Part shown: positions 21,232 to 33,630 of the stretch, one piece after another
Position numbering within the stretch: the first letter of the stretch is position 1
How the letters are laid out: every line of letters starts with the position of its first letter
Source: Undaria pinnatifida
Taxonomy: Eukaryota; Sar; Phaeophyceae; Laminariales; Alariaceae
DNA: 64,000 nucleotides
Assembly: GCA_012845835.1 (NCBI GenBank)
Contig: JABAKD010000026.1
Location: 11,408,334 to 11,472,333 of the forward strand
Direction: 5' to 3'
The notes under the pieces: generated by a model
What the model was told of the DNA's origin: nothing
The model's database searches: none
The model's input: the letters and a program-made list of their open reading frames with translations, nothing else
Translations under genes and position numbers: made by a program

Positions 21232-23184
21232 TCAGTAGTGCAAATAATCCATGGAAGAGGGTGGAACGCTTGCATGGTGCGATCGTCAATTGGTGACTCG
21301 AATGGCACGCGACGTTAGCTACATGGCTGGACGTAAACGGCTTCTTAGGCCGCCTGCTAAACGGCTACTTGGCAATATCTATTCTTCCTGCTAAACCGTA
21401 GGTATGGACTACATGACGTCGAACCTGCGCCCGCGCAGAAAAACTGGAGGAAACAGTGGAATCTTCGCGATATTTCTTTTCAACGAGATCGTCACGAGGC
21501 CTACATCGTTATGTTTCGGCGCGTGGAGGTCGCCACACGTCCCTTGTAAACATACAACGTCATGAGTCGTGGATTGAAGTTGGCAGGCGTGGGGTGCATG
21601 GGTTGTGTTGTTGTCGTCGTGCGTGTTTGGCGTCTTAAGGCCGTGCTGCCTCCGGTGCATCCCTGATCTTGATGTCTGTTCCGGAATGCGATGCACGTCA
21701 TGGACAAGTCGACCTGACCGCGGCTTGCAGATGCACCATACCCGTCAAAGGACACGCGCGCCGGTGACCCTAATCCCGATATATGAAGGTGTGTCGCACG
21801 AACGTCGGGGTCGGTGGGTGGCCGTTGTTATGGTCTTCATTTGCAAGCATTGCCTTCATCGTACCAACTAACACCGATTTTGCAATAAGCCCGGGAGAGT
21901 AGATCATCAGAACCGCGGAAAAGCCCCCGGGCCACCGTGGCTTCGTCGACGTCTCCCCCGTCATCGTACCTCCGTCACTGTAGTTCAGCGTTTCCTAAGC
22001 ACAGAAGAGGACGTGTCAGTATATATTGGCAGAAGGAATTATGATGTAGCACGCCGGTACCAGTACCACGAAATGAGGTGGGCGAACCACCAATGACGCA
22101 CACACTTAAGGCAAACGATGACCACGTAGACTCGGTGGAAAGCGTGGGTTACGCCCGTGCTGTGTCTCGTTGCTGGCGGCAACTGCGTCAGGACGAGAAC
22201 GGAGGCTGTTCGATGGTTAGGCGGGGCTTTCACTTCGACAGTCCACAACTACGATCAAACAACCTCGTCACGTCTTGTAAGGGAAATAACTTGCCTCATA
22301 TATGGTACGAGAAACCGTCGGGGTTGAGGGCGACTTATTCTTGCAAGGATCTCCAGCTTATAGAGCGCGTGCCAACATTTCACCCGGCGTCGTTTTCATT
22401 TCAAATTCGTCATAACTACAGTGGGTGCGGCAGGCTTCAGAGCTTTGGGTGTTGTGATTGAAACCGTCTTTAGAAGCGAGTGGAGGTAGAGCTCTCTGCA
22501 TACACAGCACAAAGCACTCACTCTTCGTAACGGGTGATTTTTCGGCGTTGACCTGAACACTGACTACCGGCTGGATAGTTGGCGGTTACCGACAAATAAA
22601 TAATTGCGAATTAGCCAGCGGGCATTTACAGCGGCCGATACAGAGGTTCAACACCTATGTTATGGATAGCACAGCAACTGTTGGTAAATTCGTGACTTCT
22701 GGAAAAAGAGATATTGTATTAATCAGACCTTGGTCTGGAGAGACAGGTCGGGAAGTGGAGTGAACGAGTGGGGTGAGCACAAAGGTTGCGGGCTCCCACG
22801 CCACTTCGGAAAGATAAACACAATCGGACCCATGCAATGTACAGATCACGGCAATAAGCCGTTAATTCGACCTCTAGCAACAATACGGGAGTATTCTAAC
22901 TGAGAATTGTCCGATGTACCATACATGCTCCTACGGTCCAATACATAACCCTTAGGTGTGTACAATCTACCGAACTAACGCAACACCACAAAGAGTATTC
23001 CAATGTGCTAGCTGGGCAACCTCAGATCGACAGTTCCGCTATTCAAACCATCCAATCAGATGTTTTACCGCAACTCATTCGATACACACGGCCGCTATCA
23101 CGAACGCCCTCCCTAGGGGCTGTTGTATCTACCAGACCAAAAACTTATACCAAAGAAAAAAAAAAGAAACGACTCAGACTTCTA
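21232..23184. other. Probable degraded transposon and unassigned sequence
   Basis: A minus-strand frame at about 21840-21965 (DGGDVDEATVARGLFRGSDD) lies upstream of the KDZ-like fragment and may be more of it. GACGTGTCAGT or a near-copy occurs at about 21228 and 22009. Nothing else is recognised up to the copia element. Confidence 0.4.
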
Positions 23185-25190
23185 CTTCTCATCCCTCGAG
23201 CAGAGTGCAAAGTCGCGGTGAACTTCAAAATGATCTCTCGGCATAGCCTTCGTGAAGATGTCCGCATGCTGGTTTTCGCTGGGAACGTGCGTGACCTTGA
23301 TCAGACCCTCCTGGGCAAATTCCTTAGAAAGTGGTGCCTCACGTCGATGTGCTTACTCCTACTCGAGCTAAGCGGATTCTCTGCAGGCGCAATCGCTCCT
23401 TTGTTGTGCTCAAGGACGTCGATCGTACGAGGCTTACTACTAGGTCTCAGGAACTGAAGCATTCCGTTCACAAACAGAGCCTCCTTCACAGTATCGCCCA
23501 TCGCAAGATTCTCTGCTTCAGAAGTCGACTGTGAAACGCATTTTTGCGTTCTAGAAATCCAAACCACAAGCATCGCAGCCACAAACACCATCGCCCCCGA
23601 AACTGATCTACGGTCAGTGGCCTTGCTCGCAAAGTCGGCATCTACGTACACCAACGTGCCTGCGTCTACCGAACTGTCCTGCTTGAACTTCAAAGTTAGA
23701 TGCGCCGTTTTCAGAAGATAATTCAGGATCTTCTGGGCTGCCTTCCAGTGGCTTCTCTTTGGCTCGTGAGAGTGCCTCGTCAAAGCCCGCACAGCATTCG
23801 AGATGTCGGGCCTCGTCTGGCTGGCGATCCACATCAGGCTCCCCACCACCTCTCGGAACGGCACATCTCCTGCCCCGTCATCCTCCTTCAAGGACCTGTT
23901 ATGGTTGGCAATGGAAGCAGGGATCGAATTGGTGCGACAAATTTTGAATTTCTCGAGAACCCTCCTGATGTAACTCTCTTGAGAAATCTCAATCGTGCCA
24001 GCCTCGCGGTCGCGAATACATTCGCAACCAAGAAAAAACTTGACCTCACCCCAATTCTTCGTAGGAAGAGAGTCACCTAGTGCGTTCACAACCACCTTAG
24101 CCAGACTCTTAGTTCCTGCGTACAGAATATCATCCACATGAATCGCAACCATCCTCACCACCTCGTTTCCCATCATGAAACGCAAGACACAGGGGTCAGA
24201 CATTGACTGCTCGAAACCAATCCTCTTCAGGTCCGACGCCAGCCTCTTGTAGAATGTTCTAGATGCCTTTTTCAACCCATACAAACTCTTGTTCAAACGG
24301 GCAACCTTTCCTGACATCGAACCGCAGCCAGGAGGCAACTTCATGAACACCTCGTAACCCAATTCCGACTTAACAAACACTTGCTCAATATCCCAGTGGA
24401 GTGATTCCAAGTTGTACTTGCACGCCAACGCTACTAACAATCGCTGAGATGCAGCATTTGCGGTAGGCGAGAGAGTCTCAAGATAGTCCACACCATACTT
24501 CTTCTGCTTGAAGCCCTTCGCTACAAGCCTAGCCTTGGTCTTTACTATCTTCCCTGTTTTGTCTGCTTTCCATTTGAAAACCCATCTAGCATCAATCACA
24601 TTACAGCCTACTGGGACCTTTACTGCCAACGTGAACGTTCCTGCTCTTATCAAGCCTTCAATTTCGGCAGACCTGGCTACCTCCACAATCTTGGCGTTCT
24701 TTGATTGCTGTGCTTCTTGATAGTTACCAGGCTCTGACTCAACATCCTGAACCAGTTCTTTCGGCAATTCGATTTGGTCGCCTGCTCTGTGCTCCGCTAC
24801 AAGTCCATATACTATCTCTGATGCGGAGATGGGTCCTAGGGTGGCCACAAGGTCGGGTACGCTCTGCTGGTTAACTGCACGGGTTTGCACGCGAGTTTTA
24901 CCGTCTCTTACTTCATCATTCTCACGCGCAGGAGTATTAAAGTCAGCAAGCTCAGCGGCATGCCGCGGGCGACGAGTGGCTGGAGGGGGTGCCTCCGCCT
25001 CTACCGGCCCTCCCGATCCAATCGACTCTACATCATCCTGCCCTCTCGGCCCAATCGACTCTACCTCATCATCCCCTCCCGGATTCCCCATCTCTACCTC
25101 CCCTGCCTTCTGCCCTCCCTGCCCCTCCCCACCAGTCTCAGGCGCTGGAGAAGACAAAGAGGGAGCTGCTTTATCAGAGGAATTGTTCAC
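23185..25190 (-). pseudogene. copia reverse transcriptase and RNase H
   Basis: The RT region starts around VIDARWVFKWKADKTGKIVK and has KARLVAKGF, WDIEQVFVKSELGYEVFMKL, LNKSLYGLKKASRTFYKRL and the catalytic box HVDDILYAG. RNase H has LVYVDADFASKATDRRSVSG, STSEAENLAMGD and HNKGAIAPAENPL, then KHIDVRHHFLR. The family usually has Asp-Asn at the HNKGAI position, so a catalytic acidic residue may be lost. The frame then shifts near 23328; the next frame continues with IKVTHVPSENQHADIFTKAM to about 23190, the normal end of copia pol. The first 150 residues are a Gly/Glu/Pro-rich linker after integrase. Confidence 0.9.
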
Positions 25191-25443
25191 GGGCGAAGAC
25201 GGTTCAGAGGGGGAAGATGAAACAGAGGGGGATTGGCCTACACTGCATCAACACTGACAACCGCATCGATTCTTGTACAAGAAGCCGTTACATCACGTCG
25301 TAATGTGTGTGGGTAAACTCTCCCGACAATCGGCCATACCTCGGCTTCTACATCGTCGTCACTCTCCTCCCCTCTCTCCTCTGCGACCTCTATCGGCAAG
25401 GAAGGTTTCAGCGGAGGGAGCTGTGACGGCAACACCTCCCACG

Positions 25444-26362
25444 TCATATCTCTCGTTTCCTGAATAGTCCCAGCCCTCGTAAGTTTTCTATGACAATCAC
25501 GGGGGTGGTCTTTCGAAGGACCGACATAAAGCAACTCTCACTCTTCGGCAACAGCTTCGACGGTCGCTGCCACCTGCAGTACGCCGGTTTCAAAAACGGA
25601 TACGGTCTAGCAGGACGAGGTTCTCCATACCACGTCTCATACGGTGACTTAGACTCAGGGTTAGTGGAACATGGGGTGTGGTTCATTGCTCCGCAAGCCC
25701 AGTGCATAGCTTCAGCCCAGAGTTTGTCAGTCTTAGGTAACTGCACATGCCCAAAAAGAACTTTCGCTTGAATACGAGCCGCCATCGCGGCCTCCTCAAT
25801 CAATCCCATCCCGCGCTCTGCAACACCATTTTATTGCGGACGATTAGCAGGAGTGAACTTTTGTTTGATCCAAAGCTCATTGCACACAAATGCGAATTCC
25901 CCCCCCGAAAAACTACCCCCCATTGTCAGATTTAACAATCTCAACCAATGATGGGATCCCGTCAGCACGCACACTCGCAAGAAAACTTCGGAAAGCACTG
26001 CCAGCGTCTGATCTATTTATCAGGAAATACATCCATGCACGCTTTGAGGAATGATCCTTCACAATCATGGGGTAACGTTGACCCCCTACGGACGCAACGC
26101 CCTTCCTCCCTCCCAGGTCAACAAAAACTCTACCCAACTTTTTACCTGATCTACGTTTAGTTTCATGAGAAATTTCTTTCCTAATAGCCTTCGACATTGA
26201 ACATCCCGTACAAGTATGCATGTCACCAACCAACTCGATACCTAGTCGCTTTGCAGTAGTACGAAGCAATCCCTCGTGCGGATGAGCATAAACGTTGTGA
26301 AACTCGTTCACATCCATCGTGGTTTCATGCTTGGGGTATGAAGGAGTGAGGGCAGCCAACAC
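25444..26362 (-). pseudogene. copia GAG-pre-integrase and integrase
   Basis: The zinc-binding part has H..VYAHPH...C-T-G-C (EFHNVYAHPHEGLLRTTAKR, MHTCTGCSMSKAIRKE). The integrase core shows FVDLGG and KSDNGG as the first two acidic positions. After 25913 the frame is lost in C-rich homopolymers and there is a stop within PANRPQ-stop-NGVAERGMG. It then resumes as MGLIEEAAMAARIQAKVLFG and SPYETWYGEPRP to 25444. Confidence 0.88.
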
Positions 26363-26398
26363 CGTACCATTAGAATCTTCTCCTAGACGATACGCAGT

Positions 26399-26776
26399 CT
26401 AAATCAGCATGCCATCGAAGTTCTGAAAAGTAACTTGTCCTTGAAAAGCAGTCATAACACCATCAGGACCACCAAGACCATTCCATGACTCGCCATCAAA
26501 CTCTGTGCTCGGAGAAAAGAGGTTGTATCCCAAGTTAGGGGAGTACAACACGTTCTTCAGCTCTACTGAAAACTCGCTGTCAGCAGTCACAAACACCAAC
26601 TCCAGTGTTCCAGAGAATTCTACCTTACAAGACACGCCACCGATCTCGTTAACTTTCTTTTGGCAAGGCTTCAAATCCTTCATGCAAGCGAAGGAATCTG
26701 TCATGTGAAAAGCAGTGCCCGTGTCCGCATACCAATCCTCAAAATATTTAGACTTGTTGACAGTGTTCATAGTCAT
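26399..26776 (-). pseudogene. copia aspartic protease
   Basis: Contains WYADTGTAFHMTDS, the copia-type D-[ST]-G active site, and a C-terminal half VLYSPNLGYNLFSPS. A TAG at the end separates it, in the same frame, from the integrase region. Confidence 0.88.
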
Positions 26777-26834
26777 ACCCTTGCCTTGTTGACAGCGCTC
26801 AAAATCAGATCATCTCGTGATGTTAGCAGACACT

Positions 26835-27521
26835 TTAAACCAGGAACATCATATTGCCCAACTTTTCACGTGCCTGCACAGTCACATCATTCCGACGTGC
26901 TAGCAGACACTCCAAATAAGGAACGTCATACCTCTCACCGCTCTCATCCTCGACGGCCTCGGATTTCCCAGTCTGTGCGGGATGAGCGATGATGCGAGCC
27001 AGGCAGTCCTTCCTCAAGTGACCCTTCTCCCCACACTTGAAGCACTTCCCCTGAAAAATCTTTTTCTTGGACGAATCAGACTCGGAGTTAGACTTCGGCT
27101 TGTTGTGCTGCTTGCTACTACTCCTCTTTGTCCTAAACACCAGAGCAACACTACTGTGTTTCTTCGAACCACCCTGTGCCTGCGAGTCTAGGTAACGCTC
27201 ATGTACTTAAGTCTCGATGAACGATTGGTCATTCGGACAGAACACCACAAAAGTCTCACGCAAAGTCTTGTACTCGTGCGACAGCCCTTCAAGCATCAGA
27301 TAGCACATCTCCCTGCCATATTTCTTGACTTCACGCATCTGCAGAACACCAAGCGTCTCTCTCATGGATGCAAATAAGGTTACGGGATTTTCGTTCGAGC
27401 GCATGCGCAGTGACTTCAGTTTCTCCTTCTTCTGCACACGAATCTGACTCTGGCTCAACGGCAAAAAAAGATCATTTAGCACACGAAACGCCTTGCTGGG
27501 GGAACACGCGTGCCTAGCCAT
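26835..27521 (-). pseudogene. copia gag with CCHC zinc knuckle
   Basis: Two stretches in one frame, separated by one TAA near 27207. The first (MARHACSPSKAFRVLNDLFL, KKYGREMCYLMLEGLSHEYK) is the middle of a UBN2-type gag. The second has CFKCGEKGHLRKDC, the CCHC knuckle (26835-27140). The N-terminal part of gag expected for the family is missing. Confidence 0.85.
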
Positions 27522-27794
27522 TGTTTTCAGACTATCTTTCTTCTAGCAGTCGAACAGATACCACCAAGCCATCTCTGTATATCGAACAGAAATGTTCAGG
27601 TGAAATCTGCCCGTGTGTACCCCTATTATACCCCATGATATGCTACGTCACATTGAACTGCTGTACGCGCACATACACCAATAAACCTCTCCCCGGACGA
27701 TCGCTAGGAGGGGGAAACGCGAGGGGGGGGGGGGGTGATGGGGGAGGGGGGGCATTGTCATGTACATGGCCGTAGCGCGGAAGACTAAAGAACC

Positions 27795-27905
27795 TCGCAC
27801 CCCTACTATGCCGGGACGGATCACGCCGGCATTTCACCGATCAGGCAGATGTTGCTTGCACCAAGCGCGAAGCGTCGTGAGGAGTTCGGCGAGTCGTACG
27901 AAGAA
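27795..27905. mobile_element. Short interspersed repeat, family B, copy 1
   Basis: Shares ATGCCGGGACGG, CAGGCAGA-TTGCTTGCACCA, AGCGCGAAG and TTCGGCGAGTCG with 35735-35850 and 51225-51365. Possibly a SINE; no clear tRNA promoter boxes. Confidence 0.7.
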
Positions 27906-29389
27906 TAAATAAGCTGGATCCTCTAAATTAAAGTACTACTTGGGCGTGTGGCAGGGTGGAGGAGGAGGGAGAGCGGCGACGCTACCGTCCGCAATGACCA
28001 TACTTCGTATGTCCTTACAGGATCACAGGCGCTTGGGGGGAAGGGGGCTGCATAAGGTACAAGGGACATGCAAATTCTACCATGTTTCTAGAGTTTTAGG
28101 TCTCAACAGGTCCTCGCAATCGCGGAACCCTGTCACACTGTTTGCGCAAACGAGGTGGTAGATGATGTGCGGCGAGGTCGCGCTTGAGACGCGCATGACA
28201 CGACGGCAACGGTGTGCACATGCTACTTCCGAGGCTTCTGATAGCAGCGGTGTGCACCTAATACCTCCGAGGCTCCTGACCTCATGAGTTCCATACCTCT
28301 CCCATATGTACCTGATCTTTGAAGAAAAGATGCACGCTCAACCCGATGCTAAGCAATTCCGTTCGACCTAGATACACAACAAAAGAATGTTCTAAAACAC
28401 AACAGCTGTAAACCTCATACATGGACAGTAGGCAGTTCCTCAATGGAGGTGTCCCTTCAGCCGGCAACGATTTCTATTTCGGATGAAATTTTTAGACCGC
28501 GAGAGGAATTCCAAAATGGTGTTGGGTCAGATCTCTAGCTGCGGAGCCCCCGCTAGTCCGGGAACGCTTTGTCCGAGAGGTGGTACTCCTATACATGGTA
28601 CAAGGGCTCCGCATGGTTGCCGGCATACACCGGCACCCATGCTTCGGGTAGGGCAGGGCAGCGCTTCGAATTGTTCGATTCAATACTTGGTAGAGTAAAA
28701 AAGGTCACCACACACAATCATAGTCTGCGCGCACAGTATGTAAGGTAATGCCAAGAGCTCGATAAAGACTACCAGGTAACAACCATAACAATGTACTACT
28801 ATTAATAGCTACCGGTTTTCAAGTGAATCCGATCCCGAGATTCATTGATCAGATTTCGATCGGATAAATCCGAGCACACGCCGACTGACCTTTAGTCTGG
28901 CGACGAAACGTGTCGAGTGCGTTTCTTATGATAGTTTTACTCAGTCAAGCATTCGGGGCCAATAAGGTGACTGACCATCTCCGCTGCGTGTGATTAGATA
29001 AGTTGTACGGACCAATTGCATAATACAACAGCAGTCAGTCCAGATCGAGTCGATCGGTGCAACTTGCTTGGGTATCGTATTATTACAGCAGCAGTAATAC
29101 ACTTCACTTCTCTTCTTTTTCCCATCCCATTTATTGTGATACTCACATTACTCTCACCCTCCGAATGCAGTAGTAAAACTTAGATCCGGGGTCATATAGC
29201 GGGCTCCCGTTCCCCCTCCCCATTACGGTATCTGCCCTAATTTTTACCCTCGGAGAAGAATTAAGTATTTTCTTCCCTCCTCGTCGATTCACGTCGATTT
29301 GCACCAACCCACGCTGCTAGGCGATTTCAATGCTCAGTTAGTTGATATTTTTTTCCCTCCATTTATATCTGCAAATAAACAAAGCCAAC
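27906..29389. other. No recognisable gene
   Basis: Mixed sequence. 28690-29160 (ACTACT, GTAGTA and pyrimidine runs) could be a lone LTR, but no matching copy was found. Confidence 0.35.
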
Positions 29390-29650
29390 TAAGCTCACAA
29401 GGGAGTGATTCTACGATAGCCCCCCCCAAAACCAGCGATTTTCTTGAACGAACGTATCACGGCTGCTCGACACAAGGAAGGATACTTCTGAAAATAAAGC
29501 ACATCCATACATTTTCCTGTGTGCAAGGTCTATCGATCGATGACTCGGGGTGTCGAGGGACGCCGCATTTCAGGAGATACGGGTGGAGAGCTGGTTTTGA
29601 AACCGACGATTTCGTTGAAGAAACGTCGGGGGGGCTACCGCAGAACGAGT
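29390..29650 (-). mobile_element. Small DNA transposon, family D, copy 1
   Basis: Inverse match to 46490-46741: blocks GAGCTGGTTTTGAAACCG (here) and GAGCTGGTTTCGAAACCG (there), ATTT(C/T)AGGAGATA, and the end GGGGGGCTACCGCAGAA against GGGGGCTACCGTAGAA. The left end is uncertain. Confidence 0.55.
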
Positions 29651-29679
29651 CAAGGGTGGTTATTTAACTCAATCAAGGG

Positions 29680-29735
29680 CCAACGCTAGTACTATTAAGC
29701 TAACTCCACTAGACCACCGGGGCGACCGGCTGTAT
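29680..29735 (-). mobile_element. SINE head fragment, second type
   Basis: On the minus strand it begins GGTCGCCCCGGTGGTCTAGT, a tRNA-like A-box region related to the head of the adjacent SINE, in the opposite orientation. No B box. Confidence 0.4.
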
Positions 29736-29740
29736 ATCAC

Positions 29741-30013
29741 TCACTGCCCCGGTGGCATATCAGGTTATATCCTCGAGCCTGGTATAGGTCAGCTTCGTGA
29801 GTTCGAATCCCCCCAAGTGCGTACTCGAATAAATTTTCGTCTTGTGCACTACTTGACTTGCGGAAAGCTCGAGAGCGTGAGTTAGCAACAATCGATGAAA
29901 AATCGACGAGCTGTGGGATTGTTGAACCCTATGCGCGATATAAAAATAAGGAAAAAACCGGGGCGGAGTAGGGACGACACCTGTGACCACGGCTTGTATG
30001 TCCAGAAGCTGGA
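29741..30013 (+). mobile_element. tRNA-derived SINE, copy 2
   Basis: Head CTGCCCCGGTGGCATATCAG with B box GAGTTCGAATCCC at 29800-29815. The body matches copy 1 throughout, ending CAGAAGCTGG. The two full copies differ by scattered substitutions and small indels. Confidence 0.82.
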
Positions 30014-30631
30014 AAATAGAAGTGCCAAAAATAACAATCACTAGAAGAGATGGTCAATCAGCAATTAGTAGCAAGAAAAGAACCACATTAAGTACGAAGC
30101 AACACAAATTTGTTTGTCAGTTACGTACCAACACACGACCGCTCGCACTTGACCGGCAAACGATCACAGCAACGGAGTCAGGGACCACAGCAACAACAGC
30201 CATCCTACTGTCTACTCACCACCACCTTCGTGCGGCGCAGTTTGACAACAGGAAGAGGAACTTGTATATAATACAACCCTTCCTTGAGGCCCCGTCGACG
30301 CAGCCACTCGCAATGCTGCTGTGTGGCTTTTCCTGGCGCAGTAAACGCAATCAGTACTACCTCCTCGTGCAGTCATGCGTGCGCTTGCCACGTCTATGCA
30401 CATGTATGTATGTACGCGTAACTACCAAAATTCAGCAAACAAATGCACTACTACTATGATCCCTACCGCAGTACCATGTTTTTGTTTACAGATAATATTA
30501 TTGTTTGTTTTGGGACGAAAGATGACGCCAATTTGGAAATAATGTCTTGCCAAGTTTTATGTTTTACTTCATCAACCCCTCCGTACATCAAGATCCGAAG
30601 AACAACTGGAGAGTACCGTTCAAAATACATA

Positions 30632-30990
30632 TTTACATGAAGCCGGTGAGAACCGAACTCACGACACATGTCACTACCCACTGTCACTTGACTCAGCAAC
30701 ACTCACAGCGAGTGGGTTATGCAAAAACCAACCAAATGTGTTTTCCAGTTCGTTAACTCCTTGCCACCGACTTTGCAAGAGCGATCCCCGGAGCTATCCC
30801 CTCTCCACGTACTACACAGTTAGTAGTACTCAGGAGAACACTAACAACTATCATACTTGTAACCATTCATAACGTATCCAGCGCGCACGCTCGTGAATAC
30901 CAAATATGATCTGCGTGAGAATCGTACTCACGACACACCCTTCGTTGGTTATATACAGTACAGCACTATACCCACTAAGCCGAAAGGAAA
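30632..30990 (-). mobile_element. Two tRNA-like SINE heads
   Basis: Two minus-strand segments (30632-30722 and 30895-30990) share GTGTCGTGAGTTCGGTTCTC and GTGTCGTGAGTACGATTCTC, resembling a B box. The second also has GGCTTAGTGGGTATAGTGC, an A-box-like start. They do not fold convincingly as functional tRNAs. Confidence 0.4.
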
Positions 30991-31189
30991 CGACACACAG
31001 CAGCAGTAGCTACGATAGGGCAAGCGATTATAGGCGGCCATGAAGAAAGCATCGTCGGAAAGAAATTCAGATGCTACTATGGAAATTTTGTCCCTTTTTT
31101 ATTCGTTCAAGCTCTACATATGCCAATATCCAAGAGTATCTCGGGCGCATACCGCCCGAATACAAAAAAGGGCACTTTTTGATTGTCTC

Positions 31190-33010
31190 GCTCAGCGTCT
31201 ATCCGCGTTCACGTCGAGGTGCGGAACGGGTACGGCAGGGTGAGGGGCGTCGGAGCCGCCGGCCGAAGACGGCGCTCGAACGAAGCAATTTGACCGAGAA
31301 TTCCCGTTCCGCGAATCGCATACTGAGGCCGATACGAAAAAAAAACAACCGCAATTTGGCTAGTTGCATAATAGGTCGCGCAAAAAACCTTGGCCTATCG
31401 GGTCAAAGCTTACTGACTAAGCTCGCAATTATTTACGCGGTCGCAATTCGGCTGGTCATTTGCATCATGTACGTTATCTAGGCATTCTTTATTTGTTTAT
31501 GAAGGGTGTCCGTCTTGAATTTTACTTCCTAAACAAAGTTGTATCCCCGCCTTCGTTCCCGGCCGTAGGGAGCCTTTCGCAGATAGATGTCGTAGTATAG
31601 ACTATACACACGTGTACGAAAATCACGTCATCGCTCACGCGTTATTTGTTCATTTCTTTCTGTAGGTTGTCCATCGTTGTTGTGCGTTGTTGTTGACGCG
31701 TATCCTATTAATATTTTATCAGATACTATTTTTCCATGGCAATGGGCGTTTTCACTCGACGAACTTATACATATTCTTCACTTGTACAACTCCTCCTGAC
31801 GATTTTGAGCCTATATCAGGTTGACGTGCAGACCAAGCACGCCCGACATGATCAGAAACACTTCAAAAGCACCAAACGCATTAATAAAAAAGACGAATTA
31901 GAGCGATCTACTAGTGGTAATATAACACGTACTCGAGCCCTGCAGACGTCACGCAAAACTAACGCTCGAGAGTATACCATCGAAAAATCCAAACCTTTAG
32001 CAACTACCTACCGTTTCGAAATTATGCTAATCTTGGAAATTCTCCAGACGCTGCAGACGTTGAGATACAACCGAAGCCGCAAGATTATCTCCTCAAAACA
32101 CAATATTTTTTCAACTTCCCTTGTCTCGCTCAGCACCCATCCGCGTTCACGTCAAGGTGCCCAACGGATAAAGAAGGGCGAAGGTCGTTGGAACCGCCCC
32201 CCGAAAACTCTGACGTGTTTCATTCGTTCAAGCCCTGCAGACGTCAAGCAAAACAAACTAAAAAGACGATTTAGACCGATCTACTACTGAAAATATAACA
32301 CGCGCTCAAGCCCTGCAGACGTCAAGCAAAACTAACGCTCGAGAGTATACCACCGAAAATTCCAAAACTTTAGCAACTACCTACCGTTTCGAAATGATGC
32401 CAATTTCGGAAATTATCCAGACGCTGCAGACGTTAAGATACAACCAAAGTAGTAAGATTACTTCCTCAAAATACAAAATTCTTGCACCTTCTCCCTCGTC
32501 TCGCTCAGCATCCATCCGCGTTCACGTCGAGGTGCCCAACGGATAAGGAAGGACGAGGGACGTTGGAACCACCCCCCGAAGACTTTTACGTGTTTCATTC
32601 GTTCAAGCCCTGCAGACGTCAAAGAAAAACAAACAAACGCTCAAGCCTTGCAGACGTCAAGCAAAACAAACGCTCGATACTATGCCAACGAAAAATTCAA
32701 TATATTACAATAATAGCAACTAACTACCGTTTGGAAATGATGCCAACGTTGTAAATCGTCCAGGCGCTGCAGACGTGAAGATACAGCCAAAATCTCAGAA
32801 ATTCCTCCTCGACATGCGATATTCTAACCTAACTTCTCGCTTGCCTCGCTCGGCATACGTCCGCGTTCACATCGAGGTGCGGAACGGATACGGCAGGGCG
32901 TGGGGCGTTTGAGCCGCTCCCCGAAGACGGCGCTCGAACGAAGCTATTTGACCGAGAATTCAAGTTCCGCGAATCGCATACTGAGGCCGAGACGAAAAAA
33001 ATCTCCTGAC
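31190..33010. repeat. Tandem repeat of about 350-370 bp
   Basis: The landmark CTCGCTCAGC-CATCCGCGTTCA occurs at about 32128, 32500 and 32848, with a further copy at 31190. Other shared blocks are CCCTGCAGACGTCAAGCAAA, CTACCTACCGTTTCGAAAT and CAGACGCTGCAGACGTT. The outer units (31190-31345 and 32840-33005) share a segment, GACGGCGCTCGAACGAAGC, that inner units lack. Open frames, such as one at 31736-32290, are made of the repeat and have no recognised domain. Confidence 0.8.
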
Positions 33011-33214
33011 CGAATCCCCGAAAAAAAGAATGATCGTATATATATGTATATATTTATATCGCCGGTCCTGGAGGCGCGGGCCGTCGAGCCTGTTCCTCGG
33101 GCAATCCCGTAGAGCTTCCCTCTCTTTCGAGGAAATCCTCGACTGGTCCACTACTCAGACCGCGGAATGCTTCTTTGTTGATCATACGCCCAAACAAGGT
33201 TTTGCGCAGGCACC

Positions 33215-33310
33215 CTGATCCCCCCCGGGATATGATCTCCCCAGGGTCTGATCCCCCCGGGGCCAGATCCCCCCGGGGCCTGATACCTCCGGGCCTGATC
33301 CCCCCCGGAC
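33215..33310. repeat. GC-rich minisatellite GATCCCCCCGGGGCC
   Basis: About six irregular copies of TGATCCCCCCGGGGCC (15-18 bp), each carrying a self-complementary CCCCGGGG or CCCCCCGG core. Confidence 0.88.
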
Positions 33311-33534
33311 CTTTTCCCGTGTGGCACGTACGTGTAGAAGTGATCATCTTTGCCGGAGGCCAAGAGCGCACAGCGCTAAACAGTCGTCCCCCGTGTAAAA
33401 TCGAAAGCAAATCGAGGGTCGGACACACAGCCAGCAGATTTTTTCTCGAGGTATAGTGCCTAACCCATGATCACCTGTCGCGCTTCATGCCGACACGGGG
33501 GTCGTCGGAGTGGTTTCGTATTTTGTCTCCTGCG

Positions 33535-33630
33535 AACAGTAAAAAGCAGTAGTAGCAAAAGCGGTAGCAAAAAAAGCAGTAGCAAGAAAAGTAGCAAAAG
33601 CAGTAGCAAAAGCCGACCAAACGCTAGGGG
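33535..33630. repeat. AGCAGT / AGCAAA triplet repeat
   Basis: Imperfect triplets that would encode Ser/Lys repeats on the plus strand. A following frame to 33893 contains SHCKGCNFWLTNTFRDPQER and ends in a basic tail; its reality is unclear. Confidence 0.7.

Larger units (their letters stand above)
23185..27580 (-). mobile_element. Degenerate Ty1/copia retrotransposon
   Basis: Gene order on the minus strand is gag, zinc knuckle, protease, integrase, reverse transcriptase, RNase H, which is diagnostic of Ty1/copia (integrase before RT). The coding region changes frame at least four times and has several in-frame stops, so it is dead. A TGGTATCTGTTCGACTGC at about 27546-27563 (minus strand) could be a primer-binding site of the initiator-tRNA type. 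I could not match LTRs on the two sides, so the ends are approximate and the element may be truncated. Confidence 0.9.

Noticed and set aside
24829-25303. Plus-strand Pro/Ser-rich frames
   Set aside because: Antisense to the linker between integrase and reverse transcriptase of the copia element.
23301-27521. LTR pair for the copia element
   Set aside because: I compared 22.9-23.2 kb with 27.5-27.9 kb by eye and saw no convincing match; a computed self-alignment would be decisive.
31736-32290. 184-codon frame with a signal-peptide-like start
   Set aside because: Most of it lies in the 350-370 bp tandem repeat; no domain and no conserved frame between units.
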